This document shows positions 1 to 9,492 of a DNA stretch of 64,000 nt, piece by piece. Every line of letters begins with the position of its first letter. Positions within the stretch are counted from its first letter, which is position 1. The DNA lies in NCBI RefSeq assembly GCF_958298935.1, contig NC_084943.1, positions 11,959,001 through 12,023,000 of the forward strand, given 5' to 3'. A program made the position numbers and the translations under genes. The notes under the pieces are model-generated. The model did no database searches. It saw only the letters and a program-made list of their open reading frames with translations, and had not been told where the DNA came from. This stretch comes from Phragmites australis. Lineage: Eukaryota > Streptophyta > Magnoliopsida > Poales > Poaceae.

Positions 1-473
1 TAAGCACCACATGATCTAGTGTAGAGTTATAAGGTAAGTCCTCAACCTAACTACTACTCAGAAATGACAAGAACCAATAATGCAGTGCAATTATAGGAAT
101 TCGGTTAAATGGAGAGCTCAATCAGAAATTGTACATTCGAGTGAACGTTCCGAAAGAGCTGAATAGAAGGATTTTTCAAAGTCGATCTTTGAATCCTTTA
201 ATTGAGATACATGATGACAGAAGAGAGATCAATGAAAGGATCTTTGTGTTGCGCATGGTTTCAATTATTTGGTAGTTCAGTAGTTAAGTACTCTCTAGCT
301 AGCCTTAGTCGTTTTTGACAGAGTCTCTTTAGAGAACATCAACAAGAATTTTGATACGGTTGCAGAGAAGAGTCGAACAGAAGCGTCAGAAACAGAATTG
401 AACCTTATCTTTTTTACCAAAAACCTAAAGGCCCAATCAACCCTTAAAGCTCATAGTAAAATCTAATTTTAGT
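1..473. other. Unassigned AT-rich sequence
   Basis: No open frame, terminal repeat or recognisable element is visible here. The sequence is moderately AT-rich and resembles decayed intergenic grass DNA. It could be the edge of an element whose body lies before the window. Confidence 0.4.
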
Positions 474-690
474 AAGGGAAAAATATTAGGTGGAAACCAC
501 CCACTCGGTGGAATCATGAAAACCATTCCAAAAAACCATGTTTAAAAGTTTTAAAAAAAATTCAAAAAAATCACCTCCTCCTATACAGCCATGCATTTTT
601 TGATAATTTTTCAAACTTCTATACACGATTTTTTGAAGGGTTTTCACGATTCAACCAAAGTGGTGGTTTTCACCTAATATTTTCCCTTTT
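474..690. mobile_element. MITE with long terminal inverted repeats
   Basis: The left end (474-525) reads AGGGAAAAATATTAGGTGG followed by AAACCACC. The right end (640-690) is its near-perfect reverse complement, finishing CACCTAATATTTTCCCTT. The inverted repeat covers about 50 bp each side of an AT-rich core of about 115 bp, so the unit can fold into a hairpin. It has no coding capacity, which fits a non-autonomous DNA element of about 215 bp. The target duplication is unclear, so superfamily is not assigned. Confidence 0.7.
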
Positions 691-954
691 AATAAACTAA
701 CAACCAAATAACAAAAATATGAATATTGTTTAACTAACCAATAACGAATTGATCACAAAATAGAAATCTGTCAAAAGTAATATCAAATGTGGGCTATGGT
801 CTATCTGAGTACTCTTTTCATGACAGGTAATGGGTACTATTTGCTGATTACCAGATTTATTTGAATTGTTTTACTGCTGGAAACAATTTTTTTACATCAT
901 CATTACCCTATTATGGCGTTAGCATCATATTTATTAAAAAGAGGAAAGGAAAAG
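691..954. other. Unassigned AT-rich spacer
   Basis: This stretch is AT-rich and holds no credible ORF, inverted repeat or LTR terminus. Nothing further can be supported. Confidence 0.35.
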
Positions 955-1235
955 GCTAATTGGATACGCTGAGTTGGCGGCCATGTAAGCAAACAACTGA
1001 GGTGACGCTGACATGGCAAGCCGACAGGGTAGGCTGATTGTACTGCTGACAAAGCAGACACACATGACTATTTGGTGATGTGGCAGCTGAGCTAGCATGT
1101 GACATGGCATGCTGATTGGATGACACATGGGCAGAATATGCTGATATGGCATTGAGGTGGCTAACACGTGGGCTGAAGAGGTGATGTAGCAAGTTGAGGT
1201 GGCAGGACGATATTGCGTGCTAATTGGGCAGAGTT
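955..1235. repeat. Degenerate short-motif repeat tract
   Basis: Variants of a 12-16 base motif built on CTGAgNTGGCA and TGACATGGC recur about a dozen times without strict spacing, for example at 969, 999, 1009, 1076, 1099, 1140, 1153 and 1194. The open minus-strand frames here are a by-product of this composition, not a gene. Such tracts occur in grass LTRs and subterminal regions, but the parent element is not identifiable. Confidence 0.5.
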
Positions 1236-1249
1236 TCATTAAATATAGA

Positions 1250-2608
1250 TTGCCCATCTGAGATCTAGTTGATGGGGTTCAACCAAACCGAAGGGGTACT
1301 CGCGATCTAATCCTAGCTGTCTTTCTGGGATCAGATGGCTCAGGTCGGTCCCGCTAATCACTGGTAAGGAGAAAGGCTATGACAGTTCGAGCTATGACGG
1401 CACATCACTAGAGAAGGGTGGAAAGCACTACAAAGTTTGTTTTTTCAACAACGAGTAGCAGAATAGAACAAGGGGACAACATCGAGCATACCTAGGGGAG
1501 ATTTGGACGTTGGGGCAGTCTCCAGTGGCATGAAGACGATGAGCGGTTGCAAAGAACCTCATAACTCATTGGGAAGGTTGCTCCAGTGATGGACGGCCGT
1601 CGAGACAGCTCTGGAAAACTTCCTTGAGTTCTTGCAACACTGCAGTACCCCTTGGTGATGTTGGAGTGGCTTTGGCGGCTGAGAACGGACGTGGCGACGA
1701 GAATAGTGTTGAGCAGCTTTAGCGAGCGTCAGCTATGAGGCTAGGAGCACAAGTGCTAGCAGTGCATTCTGGGGAGCTTTTGGAAGGGGGTTTGGGCACC
1801 CGTTTATAGCTCAGGAAGAGAGAGGGATAAAGCCGAGTTAGTTAGATCTCGATTAGGATTTAACTGACTGTCGGCTGTGGCGTCTTATCTCTTCTTTGAT
1901 CTCTAGTTCAAATCCAGCTTCGATTGAAGATAAAGTCACCAATCAATTATGGAGGTCTTCGTAAATCCGTTTGTGAGCTTATAGATGGATTCCCTTTTGA
2001 AACCAAGGCGGATTTGGTGTGGATTTGTTGCCAACCCGGATCTGGTGTCAGTTTCAAACGAGGAACAGTGGCAGGGTGTGGGGAGGAAGACGGTCCTAAG
2101 TAGCGGGCAGAGAACTGAGGGGAGAGGGAGAGCACATATGCTAGTGTGTTGTGGGCTGATTGCTTGCAGCCCAAGAGGGGAGTGGCAAAGGGGTGTGCGC
2201 AAATCAGTGTGCTTTGGTTGGCTTGGCCCAACGGGAGGAGGTGTGGGCATGGCAGTTGCAGCTTGGAGAGAGGAGGGCAAAAGAGGGAGAGAGAAGGATG
2301 CAGACAGGCCAAAGGGAAGATGGGCCGAGGGAGAGAAAGAAGAAAAAGGGAGAAAAGAGGGGTTTTGACCCAGATTCCTTTTAAGGATTTTTGTTTTATC
2401 TTTTATATTTCTTGACTAAGGTTTAATAAAGAAAACCCAAAAAACCAAAGAATGACCAAGGCACCAACCCAAACAAAAAGGAAAATAACAAGCACACCGA
2501 GGGTAAACTAAAGAACATTTAAATCTAAGCAAATTTTTTATTTGAGTTATTTTATTTATTTCTTCGCACGATTAAAAATTCAAGAAATTGGAACTTTGGA
2601 CTGTTACA
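1250..2608 (-). repeat. Probable LTR remnant of a gypsy-type retrotransposon
   Basis: The order of parts resembles the Tekay-like LTRs seen later in the window: a long non-coding body, a purine-rich GAGAGGG tract (about 2100-2345), an AT-rich segment and a terminus ending GTTACA at about 2608, comparable to the GTGACA end of the LTR at 18370. A CTATAAAC TATA-like motif lies on the minus strand near 1805. No partner LTR, PBS, PPT or target duplication is seen, and the left edge is arbitrary. The plus-strand ORFs in the purine tract are compositional artefacts. Confidence 0.35.
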
Positions 2609-2628
2609 CCAACTCCGTCATGGCGTGA

Positions 2629-2940
2629 AACTACCGCACACCAGAGCTCCTCTTGGGGTGCACCGGCTCCATCCCTTTCCTGGAGGACTCCAAGAAGGAG
2701 CAGCTCAGCGAGGTGCACAACGCTCAGTCGTTGCCCGAGCGCCTGCCCGGCAACTACGGACCGATGAGCTTCCAACGCAACCTATTCCCCTGTCCCTAGA
2801 TGGACTTGACCATGATTGCTGGCAGGCCAACGTTGTCGGAGGCTAGGTTCGAGGTCCTAAGCGGTCTCCTAAGATGGAACCTGGACAAATTGATGACAAC
2901 AATGTGCGCACTCAAGCACCGGTGGTTTGAGGAGGCTTGA
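2629..2940 (+). pseudogene. Unidentified gene fragment with one in-frame stop
   Basis: A single plus-strand frame runs for about 103 codons between TGA at 2626 and TGA at 2938, broken only by TAG at 2797. It looks protein-like: it includes LLLGCTGSIPFLEDSKK, then PERLPGNYGPMSFQRNLF before the stop, and LTMIAGRPTLSEARFEVL and WNLDKLMTTMCALKHRWF after it. GC content is higher than in the neighbours. I do not recognise the family. There is no credible start, so this is probably the 3' part of a gene or a fragment carried by a transposon. A diverged copy of its 3' half and downstream sequence lies at 7093-7480, on the other side of the hAT element. Confidence 0.4.
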
Positions 2941-3331
2941 TCCAAACTACAGAGCTCAAGTGAGCGCGGCGTGGAAAGCATTCGCCGTAGATCTATTGTA
3001 ATTTGTAATTTTTACTCTACCTACTGTTAGTTCGTTCATAGTGCATCCTGCATGAACAAATTTTGCATGTGCTTCTAGGGCTTGATGTAGCAATATGATG
3101 AAATATAACAATATGAAATTAGACAAATCAAGACATATTGTTTAAACGTGTCGATGTAAATATTCTGTACACCAGTAGCCAAAGTTCACAAAATTTGAAT
3201 GCTTGCATCCCAAAAGTGTGAGGAGAAATGAACTTGGAATCGTAAGGACAGATCAGCACAGAGAACTTACCCAGTCCGGCGGCTGTAGAGTGTAGACCAA
3301 CCAGCATTCTGCACGACCCTGTTTCTCCTTC
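2941..3331. other. Sequence between gene fragment and hAT element
   Basis: The first part (2941-3000) holds the GTGAGCGCGGCGTGG tract shared with the copy at 7460. The rest is AT-rich and looks like 3' flanking sequence. No gene, RNA or terminal repeat is visible. AATTCTGA at 3332-3339, just beyond, is the left target duplication of the hAT element. Confidence 0.4.
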
Positions 3332-4133
3332 AATTCTGACAGGGGCAGCTCCACCACTAGGGTCAGCCAGGGCGGCCGCCCGAGCTCCCCAGTGGCAGAA
3401 CCCGCCCTTCCCATGGATTTTGGTGATTCACCGAGTTGAGAGATAAGGAAGAAGCACCAGTACACCACTGAGCTGAGGAAGAACCGAAGAAGAAGACCCA
3501 TTTCACCATTTGGGCAGTTGGGCTGTGAGGCCGATGGATGGCCCAGTGGCCAACAGGCCACAAAGTAAATCTCCAACCGATCGATCCCCAAAATGAAACT
3601 CCAAAATTAGAAATCTCCAAGACCCCACAACTCCAAATCTCCAATCCACCCTGCGTAAGCGCAACCCTAGCTCCTAGGCTCCCGGTGGCGGGTGGGCAGT
3701 GGCGGTGGCCTGCAGTGGCGGCTGGCACCGGCAGCCAGTGCCAGGCGGCAGTCGGTAGTGGAAACCCACAACCGGGTAGGTGGCCAACCGAGCAGGTGCC
3801 ACTCTCCCTCACTAGCTCGGTGCACTAGCTGTCACCTATCTGGCTCATTTGATTGATTGGGGCAGGCAGCCAGCCGGGCAAAGCAGGAGTGTGACCCAAG
3901 GTTTCTCAATTGATTGATTCCAATTTCCAATTGTGAGTGTGAAATCTCAATTGATCTCCTACTGCAACATAAGCAGATAATTTATTGGCTCGTTTGGCTC
4001 TAGGCATAGTAGCATATCAACTACCCAATTTGTCAATTCAATTTTGCCTTGCATCTTGCAAGCACCAAGGAAACCTCCAATAACATTAGCATTTCTTTCA
4101 CATGATATCAATTATTAGATCATCAAGACATCA

Positions 4134-6572
4134 ATGATGAAGAGATTTTTCAAACCAACATCTTTGAATACCTAAAGTACGATGAAGAGTGGAGTTGGTG
4201 ATGGTCATGATGCAGAAAATGAAACAATAATTCCTACTCTTTCTCTTGCAACTACTCGGATATAACACAAAGGTATTAAGAAATTTAGGCAGGAGTTTAT
4301 TATTGCCGATTTGGGACTTCATATTCCAATAGATGAATTTGATCATGATATTATTGATGAAGTTAGAAGATCTTATTTGTTGAAGGGTTTGACTACACCA
4401 ATTGGACATACTTTTCCCAAAAAATAGTTTGGTAAGGATTCAAGGAGTTTTTGTGCAGCATGGTTTAATAAATATGATTGGCTAGAATATAGTGTGGAGA
4501 AGAATGCAGCATATTGCTTTTATTTCTCTCATTGTAGAAATGATCCCTTGTAGTCTCATTTTGGGTATGATGTATTTTCAAAAGTAGGATTTAGCAATTG
4601 GAAGAATGCATATAAATCATTACTTGAACATGTTGCTGGGCCTAATAGTGCCCACAATAAAGCAAGAACATCATGCGAAGATTTCAAAAATCAAAAGGCT
4701 AGTGTGTCATATAAGGTGATGACTCATAGCAAGGAATCAGAAGCCAAATATGAAATCCGTTTGACTGTATCTTTAGATTGTGCAAGCTATCTCCTAATAC
4801 AAGGCCATGCATTCGGTGTACACAATGAATCTTCTTCTTCATCAAACAAGGGCAATTTTCTTGACATTATTGATTGGTAAAAAAAAGAAATGAGGAAGTG
4901 AGGATTGCATTTGAGGAGTTGTGTCCTAAAAATGTTCATATGCTTGCACCATGAGTTCAAAAGGACCTTACAAAGAGTTGTTCATAGGAGATAACCAAAG
5001 AGATAAAGAAAGAGATTGATGATGGCTTTTTCTCTATTCTTATCAATGAATCTCACGATATATCAATCAAGGAGCAGATGGCCGTGATTGTGAGGTTTAG
5101 TGCTCTTATTTATGTGTTGAATTGTGATATTGTGTGGCGTGTGATGTTGTAGTAATCATTTGTGGCGTTGTGCAGGTTCATGAACAAGGAAGGAAAGGTT
5201 ATGGAAAGATTTTTGGGTCTTAAGTATGTCATAAAAACAACATCAGATGCCTTGAAAGGAGCTTTGTTTGAGTTGCTATCTACGCATGGTTTAGACATTG
5301 CTAGAGTTCGAGGGCAGGGGTATGATGAAGCTTCGAATATGAGAGGTGAATTCAATAGTCTTCAGAAACTCACTAGAGATGAGAACCCATATGCTTTCTA
5401 TGTCTATTGTTTTGCATATCAATTGTAATTGGTAGTCATTTCTGTCATAGGTACTTGTACATCTATTCATGAATTCTTTGAATATGTTAATATGATTGTG
5501 ACCACCACTAGTGCATCTTGCAAGAGGAAGGATTTATTGTCTAGCAAGAACCGTGAGAACTTATTGGCCAAGTTAGATAGAGGTGCGATTTTTTGGAAGA
5601 GGGAAACATCAAGAAACTAACTTGGCTAGACCTGGAGATACTAGATGGGCTCTCATTACAAAACTTTAATCCATACTGAATCGATGTGGGTTGTAATGAT
5701 AGAGGTGCTTGGTCTTGTACAAGGAGATGCTCGGAATCCAACATCAGCCGGTGGTTTGATGAGAATAATGGAGAGCTTCAACTTGGTGTTCATTATGAAG
5801 ATGATGTTGAAAATTTTTCATATTACAAGTGAGTTATCTCTACTCTAAGAAAGGACCAAAATATTATTGAGGCCATCTCATTGCTCATTGATGTGAAAGC
5901 ACATTTGCTTAACTTGAGGAATCATGGTTGGGAGTCATTGTTTGCAGAAGTCAAAACATTTTGTGAACAAAATGAGATTCCAATTCCAAATATGATGAAG
6001 CAATACCGAGATGGAGCCAATCAAGGCGAAGTAAGATCATCATCACTCAAGACCATTATTATTGTGTTGACACCTTTTATGCAGCTCTTGATGCTATTAA
6101 CAAAGAGATGACTCATCGTTTCAGTGAGCTATCTTCAGAGTTGCTTATATGTTTTTCTTGTCTTGATCCAAGAGATAGATTCTCGAAGATTGATGTGAAC
6201 AAGATTGCTAGACTTATGGAGATATATGCCATAGATTTCTCCATCAATGATCGTGTCGTTATAAAAGAACAACTTGAAACATTCATTCTTCATGTTCGAA
6301 GAGTTGAAGATTTCATTGTTTGTCACAATCTTTCAAGTCTAGCAATGAAGATGGTAGAAACCCATAGACATATTATGTTTCCATTGGTGTACCGCCTTAT
6401 TGAGTTAGCATTGGTACTACTAGTTGTTACATCATTTGTTGAAAGAGTCTTCTCCGCCATGAACATCATCAAGATTGATTTGCGCAACAAGATATGTGAC
6501 GATTGGCTCAATGACTTGATATTGTGTTATATTGAGTGGGATTTATTCAATGGACTTGATTCTAACCCATGA
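4134..6572 (+). pseudogene. hAT transposase pseudogene (TTF-type finger, DUF4371, C-terminal dimerisation)
   Basis: The frame opens MMKRFFKPTS at 4134, the usual N-terminus of plant ZMYM/TTF-type hAT proteins, and hits TAA within 15 codons. Further readable segments are KKFRQEFIIADLGLHIP (about 4278), a TTF-type zinc-finger region with KYDWLEYSVEKNAAYCF (about 4470-4530), NWKNAYKSLLEHV (about 4600), DUF4371-like sequence (about 4800-5430, including VRGQGYDEASNMRGEF) and the hAT dimerisation domain (6108-6572) with SFVERVFSAMNIIK followed by LRNKICDDWLNDL. In the family the protein binds element ends and catalyses cut-and-paste transposition as a dimer. Here at least half a dozen stops and several frameshifts, for example near 4425, 4552 and 4880, destroy it. 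It lies inside the hAT termini at 3340 and 7083. Confidence 0.88.
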
Positions 6573-6653
6573 AAAAATGGAAGATGAATTTGCCTAAACC
6601 TTCTAGTTCTAGACATAATTAGTGGTTGTGGTTCCGTAAGTTTCTTTACTTAA

Positions 6654-6866
6654 GCCCCGTTTGGCTGAGTGAATCGCTTCTGATTCTCGGCCGTTCACAG
6701 AATCCAGCATTCAAACACGATGCGGTGAAACGTTTCTCCTTAGGTGATATTCTCGAATTGGTGGTTAGAAACGTGAAACGGCCTCCACCTGGTTTCTCCA
6801 AGAATCAGAAACAACTGCTTTGCGAAACATTTCTCTGAGAATCAGAAACCGAACCAAATGGACCTT
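6654..6866. mobile_element. Tourist-like MITE inside the hAT 3' tail
   Basis: The left end GCCCCGTTTGGCTGAG and the inner motif TTCTGATTCTC are mirrored on the right by GAGAATCAGAAACC and CCAAATGGACC. The inverted repeats are imperfect over about 35 bp. TAA-like trinucleotides sit at both edges, consistent with PIF/Harbinger-type integration, though the exact boundary is uncertain by 1-3 bases. The ORF reading across it is fortuitous. Its position between the transposase stop and the right hAT terminus shows it inserted after the hAT element. Confidence 0.65.
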
Positions 6867-7092
6867 TAATTACTTATGTTGTCTTTGGTTACATTTGGTT
6901 ACTTTGCATAATTTCACATATTTTTACCTTCGGTTCTTTTCCATTTTGCATGTTCATATTGTTTTATTGACTTATGTTGGGGACTTGTTCTCTTCACTTA
7001 ATTATTGTCTTAATTAAGGTACTTTTCTTTAATCTCATCTTAAAGTTCACCCTACCTGCTTTTCCTAGCTGGATCCGCCATTGAATTCCGAG

Positions 7093-7480
7093 ATGGCCAT
7101 GAATTCATGATCCACAACCGGTTGGTGATGTCGTAGGCCCGGTTGGAGGTCCTTAGTGGGCTCCGTTGTCAAAATCTAGATTCTATCGTACGAATTTATG
7201 ACTCTACTATCTAGATTGATTGGACTGATTTGACTATTCTTGTCAATAAAATCTATCTTTTTGTGATTTTTATAATTATGATTCTATGATTTGTGATCTA
7301 CCGAAAGACCTCTAGTCTGATTTAGAATCTTTGAATTTGACAACCTTGCTTCCAAGGTACAAGTCCGGAGAAGCGGATGATGGCATGGCACCCACGCTCA
7401 AGGACCATTCAGTTTCAGGGTAAAAAGATGTGGGTAGGTCCAAAATGCGGACCTTAAAAGTGAACGCGGCGTGGCATGGA
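7093..7480 (+). repeat. Diverged second copy of the 2796-2990 sequence
   Basis: Three landmarks of the 2.8-kb fragment recur here in the same order: GAGGTCCTTAGTGGGCTCC (7147; 2850 has GAGGTCCTAAGCGGTCTCC), CGCTCAAGGACC (7395; GCACTCAAGCACC at about 2907) and GTGAACGCGGCGTGG (7460; GTGAGCGCGGCGTGG at 2962). Spacing agrees to within about 15 bases once the 180-bp MITE at 7165-7344 is removed. The copy is no longer open. It may be the second half of a tandem duplication or of a longer element that the hAT insertion split. Confidence 0.45.
7165..7344. mobile_element. Small MITE-like inverted-repeat element
   Basis: The left end GTTGTCAAAATCTAGATTCTA is mirrored by TTTAGAATCTTTGAATTTGACAAC on the right, an imperfect inverted repeat of about 20-24 bp around an AT-rich core. 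Comparison with the related sequence at 2840-2900 shows no such insert after the shared GAGGTCCT..CTCC block, which supports a discrete insertion. Superfamily is not assigned. Confidence 0.5.
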
Positions 7481-8476
7481 TGCATTGCTGATTGTTAAAG
7501 TTCAAGATCCAGATAGGTTGAATTCGATCTTAGTTGGAAGGAGCTTGAATAACTCGTCAGTAGTCAAGGCTCCTTGTTTACTTAGCCTGCCCCTGCTAGA
7601 CATCCAATGCCCTTGCCTTGGCTCTTTTCATGCCACTCCATCATAGCGGCCTATGGCACCCACGCTGCCTCCCCAGTCCTTGTCCCACCAGTTGCCACCA
7701 CTGTCCTGCTAGCATCCTTGGGCGCCACTCTAAACCTGTTGAAGTCAGGTAAATCCCCACCTCGGACACTGAGTCCAAATCCCCAACCTTGGCCTCAAAT
7801 ATTTTGTGAAATCCTATTCAACTTTTGATGACTAAAATGTTTGCATAAATCTCAATCACCTTAGAGCTTGCTAAAACCTCCAAACATTTGTTTAATTGCA
7901 TGGCTCCTTCTCTAAAATCCTGAAAATTGCTTGTATATCACTAATTTAGCTAAGTTTTAAAAATTTGCCATCCTAACCCACATGTCATTGACACAGGTGG
8001 TCCCATGTGTCAGTGAGAGAAAGATGACATTTTGTCAAAATGTAGCTAAATTAGTGGCAACTGAGCAAATCGCCTCTAAAATCCAGGACCCCCTTGTCCG
8101 CTGTCCACATTTTCCCAATTTCTCCCCATCTCCATGACTCCCTACACCCTTGCCCCTAACCCTATCTTCCATCCTCCCTCTCCACTCTCACTCCCACGCT
8201 GCTGCCTTCCTTTCAATCCCATCCTTGGTCGTTGCCCGCCGCCCACCTGTCATCCACCGACCGTGCCACCTCTACTCACAGTCCGTTGACGGTTCCCTCT
8301 CCTACCACCTCGACGGACGGTGGCTGCCAGCAACGTGGAGGTCGCGATCCATCGGACTCCATCGTGAGGACTGGGGTCTTCACCGCCATCCGCTGTGCTC
8401 CTACTCCCCCTAAGGTCTGCAAGTAAGGACGCAACCAGCTAGTAGGCACTGTACTCTATCGTCCTCTTCCCCTTTA
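7481..8476. other. Unassigned stretch with a GC-rich exon-like block
   Basis: AT-rich sequence at 7830-8080 separates two C-rich blocks (about 7600-7800 and 8100-8430). The blocks contain short open frames on the plus strand (7607-7828, 8150-8413) rich in Pro, Ser and His, with no recognisable domain. The second block could be the 5' leader of the BED-type hAT gene that starts at 8988, because such leaders are often GC-rich. This is inference from position only. Confidence 0.3.
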
Positions 8477-8611
8477 GGATGGATGTGGAGCCATCCATAG
8501 ATCCATTCTAGTTCAACTTACATAACTAACTTTACGGTAAAAAAATTATCTAGTTAATTAATTAAGTTGAATTAGAGTAGGTCTATAGATATCATGTTCC
8601 ATCCCCATCCC
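8477..8611. mobile_element. Short palindromic MITE
   Basis: The left end GGATGGATGTGGAGCCATCC and inner ATTCTAGTTCAACTTA are mirrored by TAAGTTGAATTAGAGTAGG and ATGTTCCATCCCCATCC. Almost the whole 135-bp unit can fold back on itself. TA dinucleotides lie at 8475-8476 and 8612-8613, consistent with a Stowaway-type TA target duplication. Confidence 0.6.
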
Positions 8612-8987
8612 TACCCCCTCAAAAGGTTCGTTGTTATGCTCTAGCTTGTAAATGCTAACTTTGTGAGGAATTTACGTGCTTTGTGCCTAGTTACTGAAAT
8701 ATGTAACCCATAGAGTTGGTACTTGGTACTTTGCAGAATATTATGCTATATTGTGGAATCTAAGAGCCGTTTGCATTGCATATATGTCGGATTTTTTGTA
8801 CCATATTTGTACTGGGAGAATTATTTGTTTTGTGACTATAAGCCGCTCCACGCTCGGGACTTCATTATCAAGATGTCTGTCTATTTGTCAATATTACTGG
8901 AATCTCTTGTATTTCTTTCATTCGTACAGTTTCTGATGACAAAAACACGGATTGTTCTAGACGTCTCAAAATCAACAATCAGCTGAG
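8612..8987. other. Spacer upstream of the BED hAT fragment
   Basis: AT-rich, non-coding sequence. It ends with a pyrimidine-rich stretch and CAG near 8930, a plausible intron acceptor ahead of the BED-finger exon, which would make it the first intron of that hAT gene. No other feature is supported. Confidence 0.3.
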
Positions 8988-9354
8988 ATGGATGTCGCAG
9001 CAACAGCAGTACCAAAGCAAGATAAGCAGGAAGAGGTTCAAGAGGTTAAACCAGTGAAACCCACCAAGAAAAGGAAGTCCCTACTGTGGGATTTGTTTGA
9101 GGTAACTGAAGTTCAATTGAAGAAAAAAAGAGGAGAGATGGAAAGCAAGGTGAAGGACAGGGCATGTGGAGTTCAGCTACTGCAGAATGAACATTGGGGG
9201 AGACATTTGGAGCAGTGTGATTATTTAAAAAGCACAAGAAAATTCGTGAGCTTATTTGCAAGATGATCATGGTTGATCAGTTACCATTCAGTATTGTGGA
9301 GAATGCTTGGTTTAATGCTCTGCGGAAGGCTCTCGATCCTGCACACTTTGGATG
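8988..9354 (+). pseudogene. BED-finger hAT transposase, N-terminal fragment
   Basis: The frame starts at ATG 8988 and includes KKRKSLLWDLFEVTE, KKKRGEMESKVKDRACG and HLEQCDYLKSTRK, the layout of a BED zinc finger from hAT proteins of the plant RICESLEEPER type, a DNA-binding fold. The central Cys-x2-Cys part is scrambled by a small frameshift near 9170, and another near 9240 moves reading to IRELICKMIMVDQLPFSIVE (to TGA at 9352). Only the N-terminus is present. A Stowaway MITE begins 17 bases later, and a C-terminal hAT fragment in the same orientation lies at 18541-18759 beyond the nested insertions, probably the other end of the same gene after internal loss. Confidence 0.7.
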
Positions 9355-9370
9355 AATGGTATGCATTGTA

Positions 9371-9492
9371 CTCCATCCATTTAAAAATACAAGGCGTATT
9401 AGGATTTTAAAAGTCAAACTCTATAAATTTTGACCAATAATTAGTAAAATTATGCTTATATTTAGTGTATAAAAGATATATCAATAGATTCG
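9371..9492. mobile_element. Stowaway-type MITE, left half
   Basis: The element begins CTCCATCCATTTAAAAATAC, then AAGGCGTATTAGGATTTT, a classic grass Stowaway terminus, with TA target bases at 9369-9370. It is cut at 9492 by the chromovirus insertion and resumes at 18376. The last five bases, ATTCG (9488-9492), are the chromovirus target duplication. Confidence 0.85.

Larger units (their letters stand above)
3340..7083 (+). mobile_element. hAT DNA transposon, decayed, with 8-bp TSD
   Basis: The left end starts CAGGGGCAGCTCCACC at 3340, followed by a GC-rich subterminal block (GGGCGGCCGCCC near 3371). The right end finishes CTGGATCCGCCATTG at 7083, whose complement CAATGGCGGATCCAG is the usual terminus of this hAT group. 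Flanking 8-mers AATTCTGA (3332-3339) and AATTCCGA (7084-7091) differ at one base, as expected for an old hAT target duplication. The body encodes the ruined transposase at 4134-6572, and its 3' tail holds a MITE. The termini match each other only partly, so mobility is unlikely. Confidence 0.8.

Noticed and set aside
1985..2415. Overlapping plus-strand ORFs of up to 127 codons
   Set aside because: They lie in a purine-rich LTR-like tract, are Lys/Arg/Glu/Gly low complexity and show no domain. Long open frames are expected from such composition.
3253..3828. ORFs on both strands at the left end of the hAT element
   Set aside because: They cross the hAT terminus and its GC-rich subterminal repeats, so they do not represent a gene.
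7607..8426. Possible host gene exons in C-rich sequence
   Set aside because: Only Pro/Ser-rich short frames without recognised domain. Kept as unassigned sequence, with a possible leader role noted.
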